Assembly (NCBI RefSeq): GCF_001570945.1
Contig: NZ_BCSQ01000033.1
Location: forward strand, 1 to 37,010
Direction: 5' to 3'
DNA: 37,010 nt
From: Janibacter anophelis NBRC 107843
Lineage (GTDB): Bacteria; Actinomycetota; Actinomycetes; Actinomycetales; Dermatophilaceae
Shown here: positions 1 through 9,255 of the stretch, in pieces
Layout of the letters: each line of letters begins with the position of its first letter
How positions within the stretch are numbered: position 1 is the first letter of the stretch
Position numbers and translations under genes: made by a program
The notes under the pieces: model-generated
Seen by the model: only the letters and a program-made list of their open reading frames with translations
Databases searched by the model: none
Told to the model about the DNA's origin: nothing

Positions 1-916
1 CCCGCCGCGCCCGGTAGCGCTCCCGCTGGGCCGCGACGTGCTCGTCGTCGCGCACGGCCGCGAGCAGCGCGCGCTGCACCGGCCACGGGACGATCATCCC
101 GGCGTGCTTGCGCACCTCGAGCAGCTGCCGCACGAGCGCAGGGTCACCGGCGACGAAGGCCGCCCGGTACCCGGCGAGGTTGGACTGCTTGGAGGTCGAG
201 TAGACGGCGAGCAGCCCCTCGGTGGAGCCACCCGTGACGCGCGGGTCGAGGATCGAGGGCGTCGTGGGCAGCTCGTCGAGCGACTGCCCGCGCTCGGCCT
301 CGGAGCGCCAGTCCAGCTCGGCGTAGCACTCGTCCGACGCGACGACGACACCGCGCTCGCGGGCCCACGCGACGACCTTGGCCAGGTGCTCGACGCCGAG
401 GACCTTGCCCGTCGGGTTGCTCGGGGTGTTGAGCCACAGCAGCTTGGGCGCGCTCGAGGGCGTCGTCGGACCAAAGGCCGTCGTGGCGTCCGCGGCGAAG
501 GGGGTGGCCCCAGCGATCCGCGCACCCACGTCGTACGTCGGGTAGGCGACCCGGGGGAAGGCGACGACGTCGCCGGCGCCCAGCCCGAGCAGCGTGGGCA
601 GCCACGCGACGAGCTCCTTGGAGCCGACCGTCGGCAGCACCCCGTCCGGATCGAGGCCGGGCGCACCACGGCGCCGGGCGAACCAGTCTGCGATGCCCTC
701 ACGCAGGTCGGGGGTGCCCCACGTCTGCGGGTAGCCGGGGGCGTCCGCGGCGTCGCGCAGCGCCTGCTGGACGACCTCGGGGGTGGGGTCGACCGGGGTG
801 CCGACCGACAGGTCGACGATGCCCTCCCCCTTCGCCTCGTCAGGGGAGGAAAAGGCTCTCGCCCGCTCCTTGGCAGGAGCGAGCGAGTCCCAGGGGAAGT
901 CTGGCAAGGACGTCAT
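1..916 (-). CDS. dapC: Succinyldiaminopimelate transaminase DapC, C-terminus cut by window edge
   Basis: This is a fold-type I PLP aminotransferase. DapC makes N-succinyl-LL-2,6-diaminopimelate from the 2-amino-6-oxo precursor in lysine and peptidoglycan synthesis. The 305 visible residues begin MTSLPDFPWDSL and continue with IVDLSVGTPVDP, the actinobacterial DapC N-terminus. Seen further on are the NTPSNPTG segment, the PLP-contacting ASDECYAELDW segment, and the Schiff-base lysine in STSKQSNLAGYR. Family members are about 360 residues, so some 55 are missing off the left edge; no stop is seen. The ATG at 916 is chosen by homology, because I see no clear ribosome binding site. It follows fdxA after 91 bases, an order common in actinobacteria. 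A 7-bp inverted repeat (917-923 with 984-990) could fold the leader next to the start. Confidence 0.92.
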   Translation of the reverse strand, partial: MTSLPDFPWDSLAPAKERARAFSSPDEAKGEGIVDLSVGTPVDPTPEVVQQALRDAADAPGYPQTWGTPDLREGIADWFARRRGAPGLDPDGVLPTVGSKELVAWLPTLLGLGAGDVVAFPRVAYPTYDVGARIAGATPFAADATTAFGPTTPSSAPKLLWLNTPSNPTGKVLGVEHLAKVVAWARERGVVVASDECYAELDWRSEAERGQSLDELPTTPSILDPRVTGGSTEGLLAVYSTSKQSNLAGYRAAFVAGDPALVRQLLEVRKHAGMIVPWPVQRALLAAVRDDEHVAAQRERYRARR

Positions 917-1007
917 CACGAGGTCACACTGCGCTCTCGGTCGTGACTCCACGGCGCGCTGCGGGCCTCGGTCGCTGGCGCTCCCTCGTGTCCTCGCGCG
1001 CTTGTCG

Positions 1008-1334
1008 TCACTCCGCGTGCTCCTGCGGGGGCAGCGCGGCCACGATCGGGTGATCCTTGTCGATCATGCCCATCTTGGCGGCACCACCGGGGCTGCCGAG
1101 GTCGTCGAAGAACTCGACATTGGCCTTGTAGAAGTCGGCCCACTCCTCGGGGGTGTCGTCCTCGTAGTAGATCGCCTCGACGGGGCACACGGGCTCGCAG
1201 GCGCCGCAGTCGACGCACTCGTCGGGGTGGATGTACAGGCTGCGCTTGCCCTCGTAGATGCAGTCGACGGGGCACTCCTCGATGCAGGCCTTGTCCTTGA
1301 GGTCCACACACGGCTGCGCGATCACGTACGTCAT
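1008..1334 (-). CDS. fdxA: 7Fe ferredoxin (3Fe-4S/4Fe-4S)
   Basis: This small cytoplasmic electron carrier of 108 residues begins MTYVIAQPCVDLKDKAC, the standard start of actinobacterial FdxA/FdxC. The first cluster region has C-x7-C-x3-CP, with the spacing of a 3Fe-4S plus 4Fe-4S ferredoxin. The second cluster has the C-x2-C-x2-C-x3-CP pattern in CVDCGACEPVCP. The acidic tail with the segment FFDDLGSPGGAAK is typical of the family. An in-frame ATG three codons upstream (1343) exists, but 1334 matches the conserved N-terminus and would be the first base or so of a leaderless mRNA from the palindromic promoter at 1338-1352. It is divergent from the GNAT gene and upstream of dapC. Its redox partner cannot be read from the sequence. 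Confidence 0.96.
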   Translation of the reverse strand: MTYVIAQPCVDLKDKACIEECPVDCIYEGKRSLYIHPDECVDCGACEPVCPVEAIYYEDDTPEEWADFYKANVEFFDDLGSPGGAAKMGMIDKDHPIVAALPPQEHAE

Positions 1335-1337
1335 GCC

Positions 1338-1352
1338 CGACATACTATGTCG
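1338..1352. promoter_or_regulatory. Palindromic divergent promoter, overlapping -10 elements
   Basis: CGACATACTATGTCG is a perfect palindrome around a central C and fills most of the 22 bp between two divergent ATG codons. On the plus strand it contains TACTAT (1343-1348), ending 8 bases before the GNAT ATG. On the minus strand it contains TAGTAT (1347-1342), ending 7 bases before the fdxA ATG. Both are good -10 matches placed so that transcripts would start at or very near the A of each ATG. Neither gene has room for a Shine-Dalgarno leader. The -35 regions are weak on both sides. That the palindrome is instead an operator cannot be excluded. Confidence 0.65.
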
Positions 1353-1356
1353 CCCC

Positions 1357-2367
1357 ATGAGCGATCCGATGGTGGGTCTCACCACAGGGACACGGGTCGC
1401 GGTGCGCACCCGCATCGACCCGACGCCGGCGCACGGTCCGACCCTCACCGACACCGTCGGCGAGCTGACCGCCCTCGACGAGCACGGCCTGCGGATCGCC
1501 ACCCGGAGCGGCGAGGTGGCCCTGCGCCGCGACCTCGTCGTCGCCGCCCGCGCCATCCCGCCCCGCCCCACCCGCCGCGGCGCCCCGCACCGCGCGATCA
1601 CGATCGAGGACCTCCACCTCGTCATGACCAAGGGCCAGCCCGGCCTCGAGGAGGACTGGCTGGGGACGAAGGGAGCCGGCTGGCTCCTGCGCGCCGGCGC
1701 GCGGTGGACGGGCCGCTCGAACTCCGCTCTCCCCGTGGGCGATCCGGGCCATCCGCTGCCCGAGGCGGTCGACGCGGTCGAGTCCTGGTACCGCGAGCAC
1801 GGCCTGACGCCGCTCGTCATGCTCCCCCGTCCGCCGGGCGCGGCCACCGCGGACGACCCGCTCGGCGCGCTGCTGCTGGAGCGCGGGTGGGTCGAGGGCA
1901 ACCCCGCCGACGTGCTCACCGCGCGCACCGACAATCTCCTGCAGGGCGCCGCGCCCGCCCCCGAGGGCCTCACCCTGCACACCAGCGACCACGCCGACGA
2001 GGCCTGGCTGGCCGGCGGCTCACCCCGCCTGCTCGACCACCTCGACGTCGCACGCCGCATCCTCGCGCTGCCGGGGCGGCAGGTCTTCCTCACCGCCCGT
2101 GACGCAGGGGGCGTCGCCGGTGTCGTCCGCGTCGCGCTCGACGACGGCTGGGCCGGGATCTTCGGTCTGCACGTGCCCCCTTCGCACCGGGGCCGGGGCC
2201 TGGGCCGCTGGCTCACGCAGGAGGCCGCGCGCGCCGCCCTCGACGCCGGTGCCACCCTGACCTACCTGCAGGTCGAGCCGACCAACGAGCCCGCCCAGCA
2301 CCTCTACCGCGACCTGGGGATGACCCGCCACAGCGACTACGTCTACCTCGCGCTGCGCGACGCCTGA
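1357..2367 (+). CDS. Two-domain GNAT N-acetyltransferase
   Basis: This protein of 336 residues starts MSDPMVGLTTGTRVAVRTRI. The first 90 or so residues look like a small beta-rich (SH3-like) domain with a policy of short strands (VAVRTRI, LTALDEHGLRIATRSG). The C-terminal 140 residues are a GNAT fold with the acetyl-CoA loop in LHVPPSHRGRGLGRWLTQEA (R-G-x-G-x-G/R type), followed by YLQVEPTNEPAQHLYRDLGM, the usual last strand and helix. This arrangement resembles actinobacterial Rv0428c-like GNATs, some of which have been linked to N-acetylglutamate synthesis; the substrate here is unknown. The start is the first ATG after the palindromic promoter, implying a leaderless mRNA. The gene ends 25 bases inside the convergent PPTase gene. 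Confidence 0.85.
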   Translation: MSDPMVGLTTGTRVAVRTRIDPTPAHGPTLTDTVGELTALDEHGLRIATRSGEVALRRDLVVAARAIPPRPTRRGAPHRAITIEDLHLVMTKGQPGLEEDWLGTKGAGWLLRAGARWTGRSNSALPVGDPGHPLPEAVDAVESWYREHGLTPLVMLPRPPGAATADDPLGALLLERGWVEGNPADVLTARTDNLLQGAAPAPEGLTLHTSDHADEAWLAGGSPRLLDHLDVARRILALPGRQVFLTARDAGGVAGVVRVALDDGWAGIFGLHVPPSHRGRGLGRWLTQEAARAALDAGATLTYLQVEPTNEPAQHLYRDLGMTRHSDYVYLALRDA

Positions 2368-2912
2368 GCACGGGCGGCCGCCAACGCGGTCGACGACTCG
2401 GCCGGGTCGTGGACGGCGACCTCACCGGGCCGGGTGAGGGCGAGCGCTGCCTCGTGACCGGGCAGCGGGGTGACGAGGGGCCGCACGTGCAGGCCGGCCA
2501 CGTCGCGGGAGCCGTGCGCCTTGAAGGCCGCCTCCTGCCGCACCCACGCGGCGACGTCCGGACCACGCCGGGCCGACTCGACGTCGACGCCGATGGGGCA
2601 GGCAGCGGTGGCGACGAGGACGAGCGGTCCGGCGTGGGCGACGCTGGCGTGCACGCCCTCGACGACCGGCCGACCGTGCGGGCGCCCGCAGTCGCCACAG
2701 GTGCGGTCGACGGCCACGGACCACGGGTCCCGGCCGGTGGTCCGGCCCACAGCGACACGGAGCAGCACCGCCCCGACGACGAAGCGACCCAGGTCCGCAG
2801 CGCCCTCCAGACCCGCCGCCCGGGCGGCCTCCACCGGGTCGAGCAAAGGCAGCAGGCCGCGGTCCATCACACGCAGGTCCGACCACCAGATGTCCACGAC
2901 GTGGTGGGGCAT
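2343..2912 (-). CDS. 4'-phosphopantetheinyl transferase, Sfp type, compact
   Basis: This enzyme moves phosphopantetheine from CoA to the serine of acyl or peptidyl carrier domains. In 189 residues I see a CGDCGRPHGRP segment (about 72-82), the substrate-binding strand VHASVAHAGPLVLVA (88-101), the Mg-binding IGVDVE (Asp110, Glu112) and the third motif WVRQEAAFKAHG (Trp123, Glu127, Lys131). All key residues are present. However, only about 15 residues separate the two acidic motifs, whereas Sfp-type enzymes usually have about 40, so a helix region is missing. AGGAG sits 7 bases before the ATG at 2912. It is divergent from the carrier-containing fusion protein at 2974 across a shared 61-bp region with an iron box, so that carrier is its likely substrate. 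Confidence 0.88.
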   Translation of the reverse strand: MPHHVVDIWWSDLRVMDRGLLPLLDPVEAARAAGLEGAADLGRFVVGAVLLRVAVGRTTGRDPWSVAVDRTCGDCGRPHGRPVVEGVHASVAHAGPLVLVATAACPIGVDVESARRGPDVAAWVRQEAAFKAHGSRDVAGLHVRPLVTPLPGHEAALALTRPGEVAVHDPAESSTALAAARAQASRSAR

Positions 2913-2955
2913 GCGCGCTCCTGGCCTCGATGGCGGTACTCTTCGCTCCGATCGA

Positions 2956-2974
2956 TAAGGATAGGCACACCAAA
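2956..2974. promoter_or_regulatory. Iron box (DtxR/IdeR-type operator) candidate
   Basis: TAAGGATAGGCACACCAAA matches 14 of 19 positions of the DtxR/IdeR consensus TTAGGTTAGGCTAACCTAA, including the central AGGC and the ACC half-site. It touches the A of the ATG at 2974. A bound repressor would cover the start of the fusion gene and lie 44 bases upstream of the divergent PPTase start. TAAGGAT inside it could also act as the -10 of a leaderless transcript, and AAGGA as a distant Shine-Dalgarno. Downstream genes encode a ferric-iron importer, which fits iron control. Binding itself is inferred. Confidence 0.65.
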
Positions 2975-5544
2975 TGACGATGACCGCGCGGCTCGACGAG
3001 GGACTTCACGCCCTCGGGACGTCCGTGCGCCCGGTGCCGACCCCCCTTCCGCTGCTGCACCCCACCTCCGCCGCCCCCGCGCTGGTCGCCGACGGAGCCA
3101 CGGTCAGCCACCACGAGCTCGCCGCCCGGGTCGCCTCCCTCGTCGAGCAGTTGCCGGCGACGACCACCGGACGTCGCCTCGTCCACCTGCCGCTCACCCG
3201 CCGGCTCGACGACGTCGTCGCCCACCTCGCCGTCCTCGCCGCCGGGCACGTGGCCCTGGTCACCGGGCCGGAGGCCACGTCGATCACCGGACGCTTCGCC
3301 CCGGACCTGCGCCTGCACGCGGGCGAGGTCGAGGTCCTCGAGCCGCAGGCCCAGCACCTCCTGCACCCCGACCTCGCCCTGCTGCTGTCGACCTCCGGCA
3401 GCACGGGCAGCCCCAAGCTGGTGCGGCTCTCCCGCGACAACGTGCTGAGCAATGCCACGGGGATCGCCCGGGCGCTCGGCCTGCGCAGCGACGACCGCGC
3501 GATCACCTCGCTGCCGCTGCACTACTGCTACGGCCTGTCCGTGATGCACAGCGTCCTCCACGCGGGGGGCAGCCTCGTCGTGACCGAGCACTCGGTGACC
3601 GACGACGAGTTCTGGCGGCTGCACACCGAGCAGCGGGTCAGCGTCCTCGCGGGGGTGCCGCACACCTTCGACCTCGTCGACGAGCGCCTGCGCGGTGACC
3701 TGCCCGGGCTGCGTCTGGTCACCCAGGCCGGTGGCGCCCTGCCGCCGGACCGGGTGCATGAGCTGGCGAGCCTCGGGCTCGAGCGCGGCTGGGACCTGGC
3801 GGTCATGTACGGCCAGACCGAGGCCACCGCCCGCATGGCCATCCACGTCGGCGCCGACGTCCTCGCCCGCCCCGCGGCGGTCGGCCGGCCGATCGCCGGG
3901 TCCTCCTTCCGCGTCGACCACGACGTCGACGACGCCGGCGACGGGACCGGCGAGCTCGTCTTCACCGGCCCCGGCGTCATGCTCGGGTACGCCGAGCACC
4001 CCGACGAGCTGGCCCTCGGCCGGATGGTCGAGGAGCTGCGCACCGGCGACCTCGGCCGCATCGACGACGGCGTCGTCACGGTCACCGGTCGCCGCGACCG
4101 GGTCGCCAAGGTGCTCGGGCTGCGCATCGACCTCGACCACGTCGCGAGTGCCCTCGCGGCCGCCGGCCACGACGCCGTGGTCACCGCGGACTCCCACCAC
4201 CTGCTCGTCACCCTCCCCCACGCCGACGAAGGGGGGCGCGCCGCCCTTCGTCGCACGGTGCGTGGTCTCACGGCCGAGGCGGCAGGGCTGCGCCCGGGAG
4301 CCGTGCTCGTCGCCGTCGTCGACGAGATCCCCCGCCTGCCCAACGGCAAGGTCGACCGGGTCGCCTGCCGGGAGCTGGCCCTGTCGACCGCACACGACGC
4401 ACCGGCGCCCGACCCCCGGCACGACCGGCTCGGCGCCGTCGTCGCCGTCATCGGCTCGGCCCTGGGCCGGGACGACGTCGACCCGGACCGGTCCTTCGCC
4501 GACCTGGGGGGCGACTCCTACAGCCTCGTGCAGACCTCGGTCCGGCTCGAGCAGGTCCTCGGCCGGCTGCCCGACGGCTGGCACCGCCTGCCGCTGCGCA
4601 CCCTCGCGGCCGAGGCGCGGCCGACCGGCCGCCACGTCCAGTGGGTCGAGACCCCGCTGCTCGTGCGGGCCGTGGCCGCGCTGGCGATCTGCGCCAGCCA
4701 CCTGGGGATCGTGGCCACCCCCGGCGGCGCCCACACCCTCCTCGCCCTGGCCGGCTGGTCGATGAGCCGCTTCACCCTCGACGACCCCCGACCACAGGAG
4801 CGGCGCCGACGCGGGCTGCGCTCCCTCGTCGGCCTGGCGGCTCCGTCGATGGCCGTCGCGCTCTTCGGCCTCGTCACGGCCGGCGGTTACACCTGGCACA
4901 ACGTGCTGCTCGTCAACTGGCTCATCGGCGAGATGGAGTGGGGCGCGCGGATCAACCTGTGGTTCATCGAGGCACTGCTCGCGTGCAGCCTCGCCGCACT
5001 CGCCCTGCTCTCGGTGCCCGCGCTCGCCCGGGCGCACGTGCGCCACCCTTGGGCGTGGAGCATGGCGCTGGCGGCCGCCGCGCTCGTGCCGCGGTGGATC
5101 CTCGTGCCGGACTCCACCGGCGCCACCCGTGGCCTGCCGGGGTCGGTCCTGTGGCTCTTCGCCATCGGCATGGCCCTGGGCGTCGCCCGCACCCACCGGC
5201 AGCGCCTGGCGACCCTCGCCCTCACCGCCGTCGGCATGTGGGACTTCTTCGTCGAGCCGAGCCGTGGATGGACGGTGCTCGTCGCCATCACCGTCCTGGC
5301 GCTCGTCCCGCGCGTCCCGCTGCCCCGTCTGCTCGTGTGGCCCCTCGGCATCATCGCCGCAGCGTCCCTGCACATCTACCTCGTCCAGTGGCAGGTCTTC
5401 CGGGTCGTCGACCACGCCTGGCTGGCCCTCGGCGCCTCCCTCGCGCTCGGAGCCCTCCTGTGGTGGCTCCTGCAGGCCCCGACCCGCACCCTCATCGACC
5501 GACTCGTCCACCCTCGTCCCCGACCCTCCGGAGATCCCTCATGA
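2974..5544 (+). CDS. Adenylation-carrier-membrane acyltransferase fusion (A-T-AT3)
   Basis: This 856-residue protein has three parts. Residues 1-470 are an ANL adenylation domain: phosphate loop STSGSTGSPK (139-148), LPLHYCYGLSV (180-190), YGQTEA (279-284), RTGDL (356-360), GRRDRVAK (372-379) and the catalytic lysine in LPNGKVDR (Lys459). Residues 485-548 are a carrier domain with LGGDSYS, the phosphopantetheine serine being Ser515. From about 560 to 850 there are some 9-10 hydrophobic segments resembling the acyltransferase-3 family (VRAVAALAICASHLG at the start, SLHIYLVQWQVF near the end). There is no condensation or thioesterase domain. The architecture suggests that one acid or amino acid is activated, loaded and passed by the membrane domain to an acceptor, by analogy to the separate DltA/DltC/DltB proteins. 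The acid cannot be predicted. The next gene overlaps by ATGA. An iron box lies at the start. Confidence 0.85.
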   Translation: MTMTARLDEGLHALGTSVRPVPTPLPLLHPTSAAPALVADGATVSHHELAARVASLVEQLPATTTGRRLVHLPLTRRLDDVVAHLAVLAAGHVALVTGPEATSITGRFAPDLRLHAGEVEVLEPQAQHLLHPDLALLLSTSGSTGSPKLVRLSRDNVLSNATGIARALGLRSDDRAITSLPLHYCYGLSVMHSVLHAGGSLVVTEHSVTDDEFWRLHTEQRVSVLAGVPHTFDLVDERLRGDLPGLRLVTQAGGALPPDRVHELASLGLERGWDLAVMYGQTEATARMAIHVGADVLARPAAVGRPIAGSSFRVDHDVDDAGDGTGELVFTGPGVMLGYAEHPDELALGRMVEELRTGDLGRIDDGVVTVTGRRDRVAKVLGLRIDLDHVASALAAAGHDAVVTADSHHLLVTLPHADEGGRAALRRTVRGLTAEAAGLRPGAVLVAVVDEIPRLPNGKVDRVACRELALSTAHDAPAPDPRHDRLGAVVAVIGSALGRDDVDPDRSFADLGGDSYSLVQTSVRLEQVLGRLPDGWHRLPLRTLAAEARPTGRHVQWVETPLLVRAVAALAICASHLGIVATPGGAHTLLALAGWSMSRFTLDDPRPQERRRRGLRSLVGLAAPSMAVALFGLVTAGGYTWHNVLLVNWLIGEMEWGARINLWFIEALLACSLAALALLSVPALARAHVRHPWAWSMALAAAALVPRWILVPDSTGATRGLPGSVLWLFAIGMALGVARTHRQRLATLALTAVGMWDFFVEPSRGWTVLVAITVLALVPRVPLPRLLVWPLGIIAAASLHIYLVQWQVFRVVDHAWLALGASLALGALLWWLLQAPTRTLIDRLVHPRPRPSGDPS
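4224..4253. repeat. Inverted repeat with CGACGAAGGG arms inside the adenylation domain
   Basis: CGACGAAGGG (4224-4233) and its exact complement (4244-4253) enclose a 10-base GC-rich centre. It encodes part of the surface-like stretch HADEGGRAALRR (about residues 416-427) between the catalytic subdomains of the fusion protein. The same arm sequence recurs at 14192 and 16273. Confidence 0.7.
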
Positions 5545-6563
5545 ACCGCCGCACCCTGCTCACGACCGTCGTCGGCACGACGGCAGCCCTCGCCCTCACC
5601 GCGTGTGGTGGCTCGGAGGGACCGACGACCGACCCCGACGCGCTGCAGATCTACTCCAGCCAGCACGACAACCTCACCAAGGCGTGGGCGAAGGGGTTCA
5701 CCGACAAGACCGGGATCAAGACCCAGATCCGCCCCGGCAAGGACTCGTCGATGGGCCACCAGATCGTCGAGGAGGGTGACGCCTCGCCCGCCGACGTCTT
5801 CCTCACCGAGAACAGCCCCGCGATGACCCTCGTCGAGGACGCCGGGCTGCTCGCACCCGTCGACGCCAAGACCCTCGCCCAGGTGCCGGAGAACCGTCGC
5901 CCGTCGAGCGGTGACTGGACGAGCGTCGCCGCCCGCTCGACCGTCCTGGTCTACAACCCCGACAAGGTCTCGAAGGACGACCTGCCGGCCTCGCTCATGG
6001 ACCTGCAGCAGCCGGAGTACAAGGACCAGTGGGGCGCGGGGGCCACGGGCGCCGACTTCCAGGCGATCGTCGCCGGCATGCTCGCCGACCAGGGCGAGGC
6101 CAAGACGAAGACGTGGCTCGAGGGCATGAAGACCAATGCCCGGATCTACGAGAACAACATCGCGACGATGAAGGCCGTCAACGCCGGTGAGGTCCCGATG
6201 GGCGTCATCTACCACTACTACTGGTACCGCGACCAGGCCGAGACCAAGGAGGGCACGGCCAACACCGCGCTTCACTACTTCAAGGGTGAGGACCCGGGCG
6301 CCTTCGTCAGCCTCTCCGCCGCCGGCGTGCTCAAGAACGCCAAGCACGCCGACGAGGCCCAGCAGTTCGTCGACTACATCCTCTCCGAGGAGGGGCAGGC
6401 CGTCCTCGAGTCGAGCGGCTCCAAGGAGTACGCCGTGGCGAAGGGGGTCGACTCCGACCCCGACCTGCCGACGCTCGAGTCCCTCCAGGCGCCCGCCGTC
6501 GACCCATTCTCCCTCGACTCCGAAAAGGTCACCCAGCTGATGACCGATGCCGGCATCCTCTAG
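5541..6563 (+). CDS. Fbp/Sfu-type ferric iron ABC transporter, substrate-binding lipoprotein
   Basis: This protein of 340 residues captures Fe(3+) outside the membrane and hands it to the permease at 6547. It begins MNRRTLLTTVVG with a hydrophobic signal and a lipobox LTAC (Cys22). The Arg pair is a partial Tat-like motif. The mature part starts with QIYSSQHDNL, where His42 corresponds to the early histidine ligand of FbpA proteins. The tyrosine pair in YHYYWYRD (Tyr226-Tyr227) is the classic ferric-ion ligand pair. Length is normal for the family. The ATG lies in ATGA shared with the stop of the fusion gene, so translation is probably coupled. A ligand other than free ferric iron, such as a chelate, is possible. 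Confidence 0.92.
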   Translation: MNRRTLLTTVVGTTAALALTACGGSEGPTTDPDALQIYSSQHDNLTKAWAKGFTDKTGIKTQIRPGKDSSMGHQIVEEGDASPADVFLTENSPAMTLVEDAGLLAPVDAKTLAQVPENRRPSSGDWTSVAARSTVLVYNPDKVSKDDLPASLMDLQQPEYKDQWGAGATGADFQAIVAGMLADQGEAKTKTWLEGMKTNARIYENNIATMKAVNAGEVPMGVIYHYYWYRDQAETKEGTANTALHYFKGEDPGAFVSLSAAGVLKNAKHADEAQQFVDYILSEEGQAVLESSGSKEYAVAKGVDSDPDLPTLESLQAPAVDPFSLDSEKVTQLMTDAGIL

Positions 6564-8072
6564 GCACCTCGTGATGACCGCGGCGGTCCTCGTCGCGGTC
6601 ATCACGGTGCTGCCGCTCGCGGTCGTGGCCGCGGACGGTTTCGGCAGCTCCCCTGCCGGCGCCCTGGACTACCTGCTCCGCCCGCGCACGGCGGAGCTGC
6701 TGACCAACACCCTCCTGCTGCTGCTCGTCACGGTCCCCGCGACGATCGTCCTCGGCGTCGGGGCGGCCTGGCTCGTCGAGCGCACGGACCTGCCCCTCGC
6801 CGGGGTGTGGCGGGTGCTGCTCGGCGCTCCCCTGGCCGTCCCCGCCTTCGTCGCCGCCTACGCGTGGGTCTCCTTCCGGCCTGGACTCGACGGGCTCGGC
6901 GGCGCCGCCCTGGTGACGACGGCCGCGTACTTCCCCTTCGTCTACCTGCCCGTGGCCGCGATCCTGCGCGACCTCGACGCCGCCCCGGAGGAGGACGCCC
7001 GCGCCCTCGGTGCCAGTCCGCTGCAGGCCTGGCGCCGCACGGTCCTGCCCCGGCTGCGGCCGGCCATCAGTGGTGGCGGCCTGCTCGTCGGGCTGCACCT
7101 GCTCGCCGAGTTCGGCGTGCTCGAGATGATGCGCTACCCGACCTTCACCACCGCGATCCTCGTGCAGTACGAGGTGAGCTTCTCCAGCAACCAGGGCAGC
7201 GTGCTCGCGCTCGTCCTCGCCCTGATGTGCGTCACGGTCCTCACGCTCGAGCACCTGCTGCGCGGCACGGCCCGCACCGCCCGCGTCGGCCGTGGCGTCC
7301 ACCGCCGGGCGGCGCCGGTGCGCCTGGGTCGGTGGTCCCCCGTGGCCCTCCTCGCGCTCACCGTCGTCGTCGCCGTCTCGCTCGTCCTGCCGGTCACGCT
7401 CGTCGGGCGATGGCTGCTCGCCCACCTGGCCGCACCCGTCGACGAGCTCGGGATCCGCCCTTCGCTGCTCGTGACGACCGGCTCGACGATCTCGCTCGCC
7501 CTCGCCGCCGCGGCCGTCACGACCGTCCTGGCGCTGCCCGGAGCGTGGCTGCTCAGCCGGCGGCGCACCGCGTGGACGCTGGTGCTGGAGCGGGTCACCT
7601 ACATCGCCAGCTCGCTGCCCGGGGTCGTCATCGCCCTGGCCCTGATCACCGTCTCCGTCCGGTACGTCCCCGGGGTCTACCAGTCGCCGCTGCTGCTCGT
7701 GCTCTGCTACACGGTCCTCTTCATCCCCCGCGCGATGGTCTCCCTGCGGTCCGGCCTCGCCGCCGCGCCCCCCGAGCTCAGCGATGCCGCCCGGTCGCTC
7801 GGGTGCAGTCCGCTCGGGGCCTTCCGCCGGGTCGTGCTGCCGCTCATCCTCCCGTCGGCGCTCACCGGAGCGGCCCTCGTGGCCATCGCGGCCGCCACCG
7901 AGCTCACCGCGACGCTGCTGCTGTCGCCGACCGGGACCTCCACCCTGGCGACCGCCTTCTGGGCCGCGAGCGACGAGTTCGACTACGCGGGCGCCGCTCC
8001 CTTCGCCGCCATGATGATCCTGCTGTCCGCGCCTCTGACCGTCCTGATGCTCCGACAGAGTGGGATCACCGA

Positions 8073-8076
<4 letters not shown>
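6547..8076 (+). CDS. Ferric iron ABC transporter permease, fused two-domain (FbpB/SfuB type)
   Basis: This inner-membrane channel of 509 residues has about 12 hydrophobic segments. It contains two copies of the ABC permease domain, each with its EAA coupling loop: DARALGASPLQAWRRTVLP near residue 155 and DAARSLGCSPLGAFRRVVLP near residue 415. The two-copy form is typical of FbpB/SfuB proteins. The ATG at 6547 overlaps the end of the binding-protein gene by 17 bases and gives a short basic N-terminus before the first membrane segment. GTG at 6571 or ATG at 6574 are alternatives, as none has a strong ribosome binding site. The stop overlaps the ATPase start by ATGA. Confidence 0.92.
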
Positions 8077-9113
<1,037 letters not shown>

Positions 9114-9130
9114 CCCGGCAGCGTCAGCGT

Positions 9131-9158
9131 CACCTGGTGGCCTCGACGCGACCAGGTG
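9131..9158. terminator. Weak hairpin after the iron operon
   Basis: CACCTGGT (9131-9138) pairs with ACCAGGTG (9151-9158) around a 12-base loop, 17 bases after the ATPase stop. There is no T-run, so it may only be an mRNA 3' stabiliser or a weak terminator. Confidence 0.4.
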
Positions 9159-9255
9159 GCTCCAGCGACGACAGGCGCCCGGGCAGAAGCGGGCGAAGGG
9201 TGGTGTCGTCGCGAATCAAGCCGAAGCCGAGAACGACAACGCGCCCGGACGACAA

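Noticed and set aside
2422-5511. 1029-codon open frame on the minus strand opposite the fusion gene
   Set aside because: GC-rich codon bias leaves the antisense frame open. Its translation is low-complexity Gly/Asp/Val/Arg text with no motifs, while the plus strand has complete ANL and carrier motifs.
9131-9158. Efficient intrinsic terminator after the iron operon
   Set aside because: Only 8 bp with a 12-base loop and no T-run; listed as weak only.
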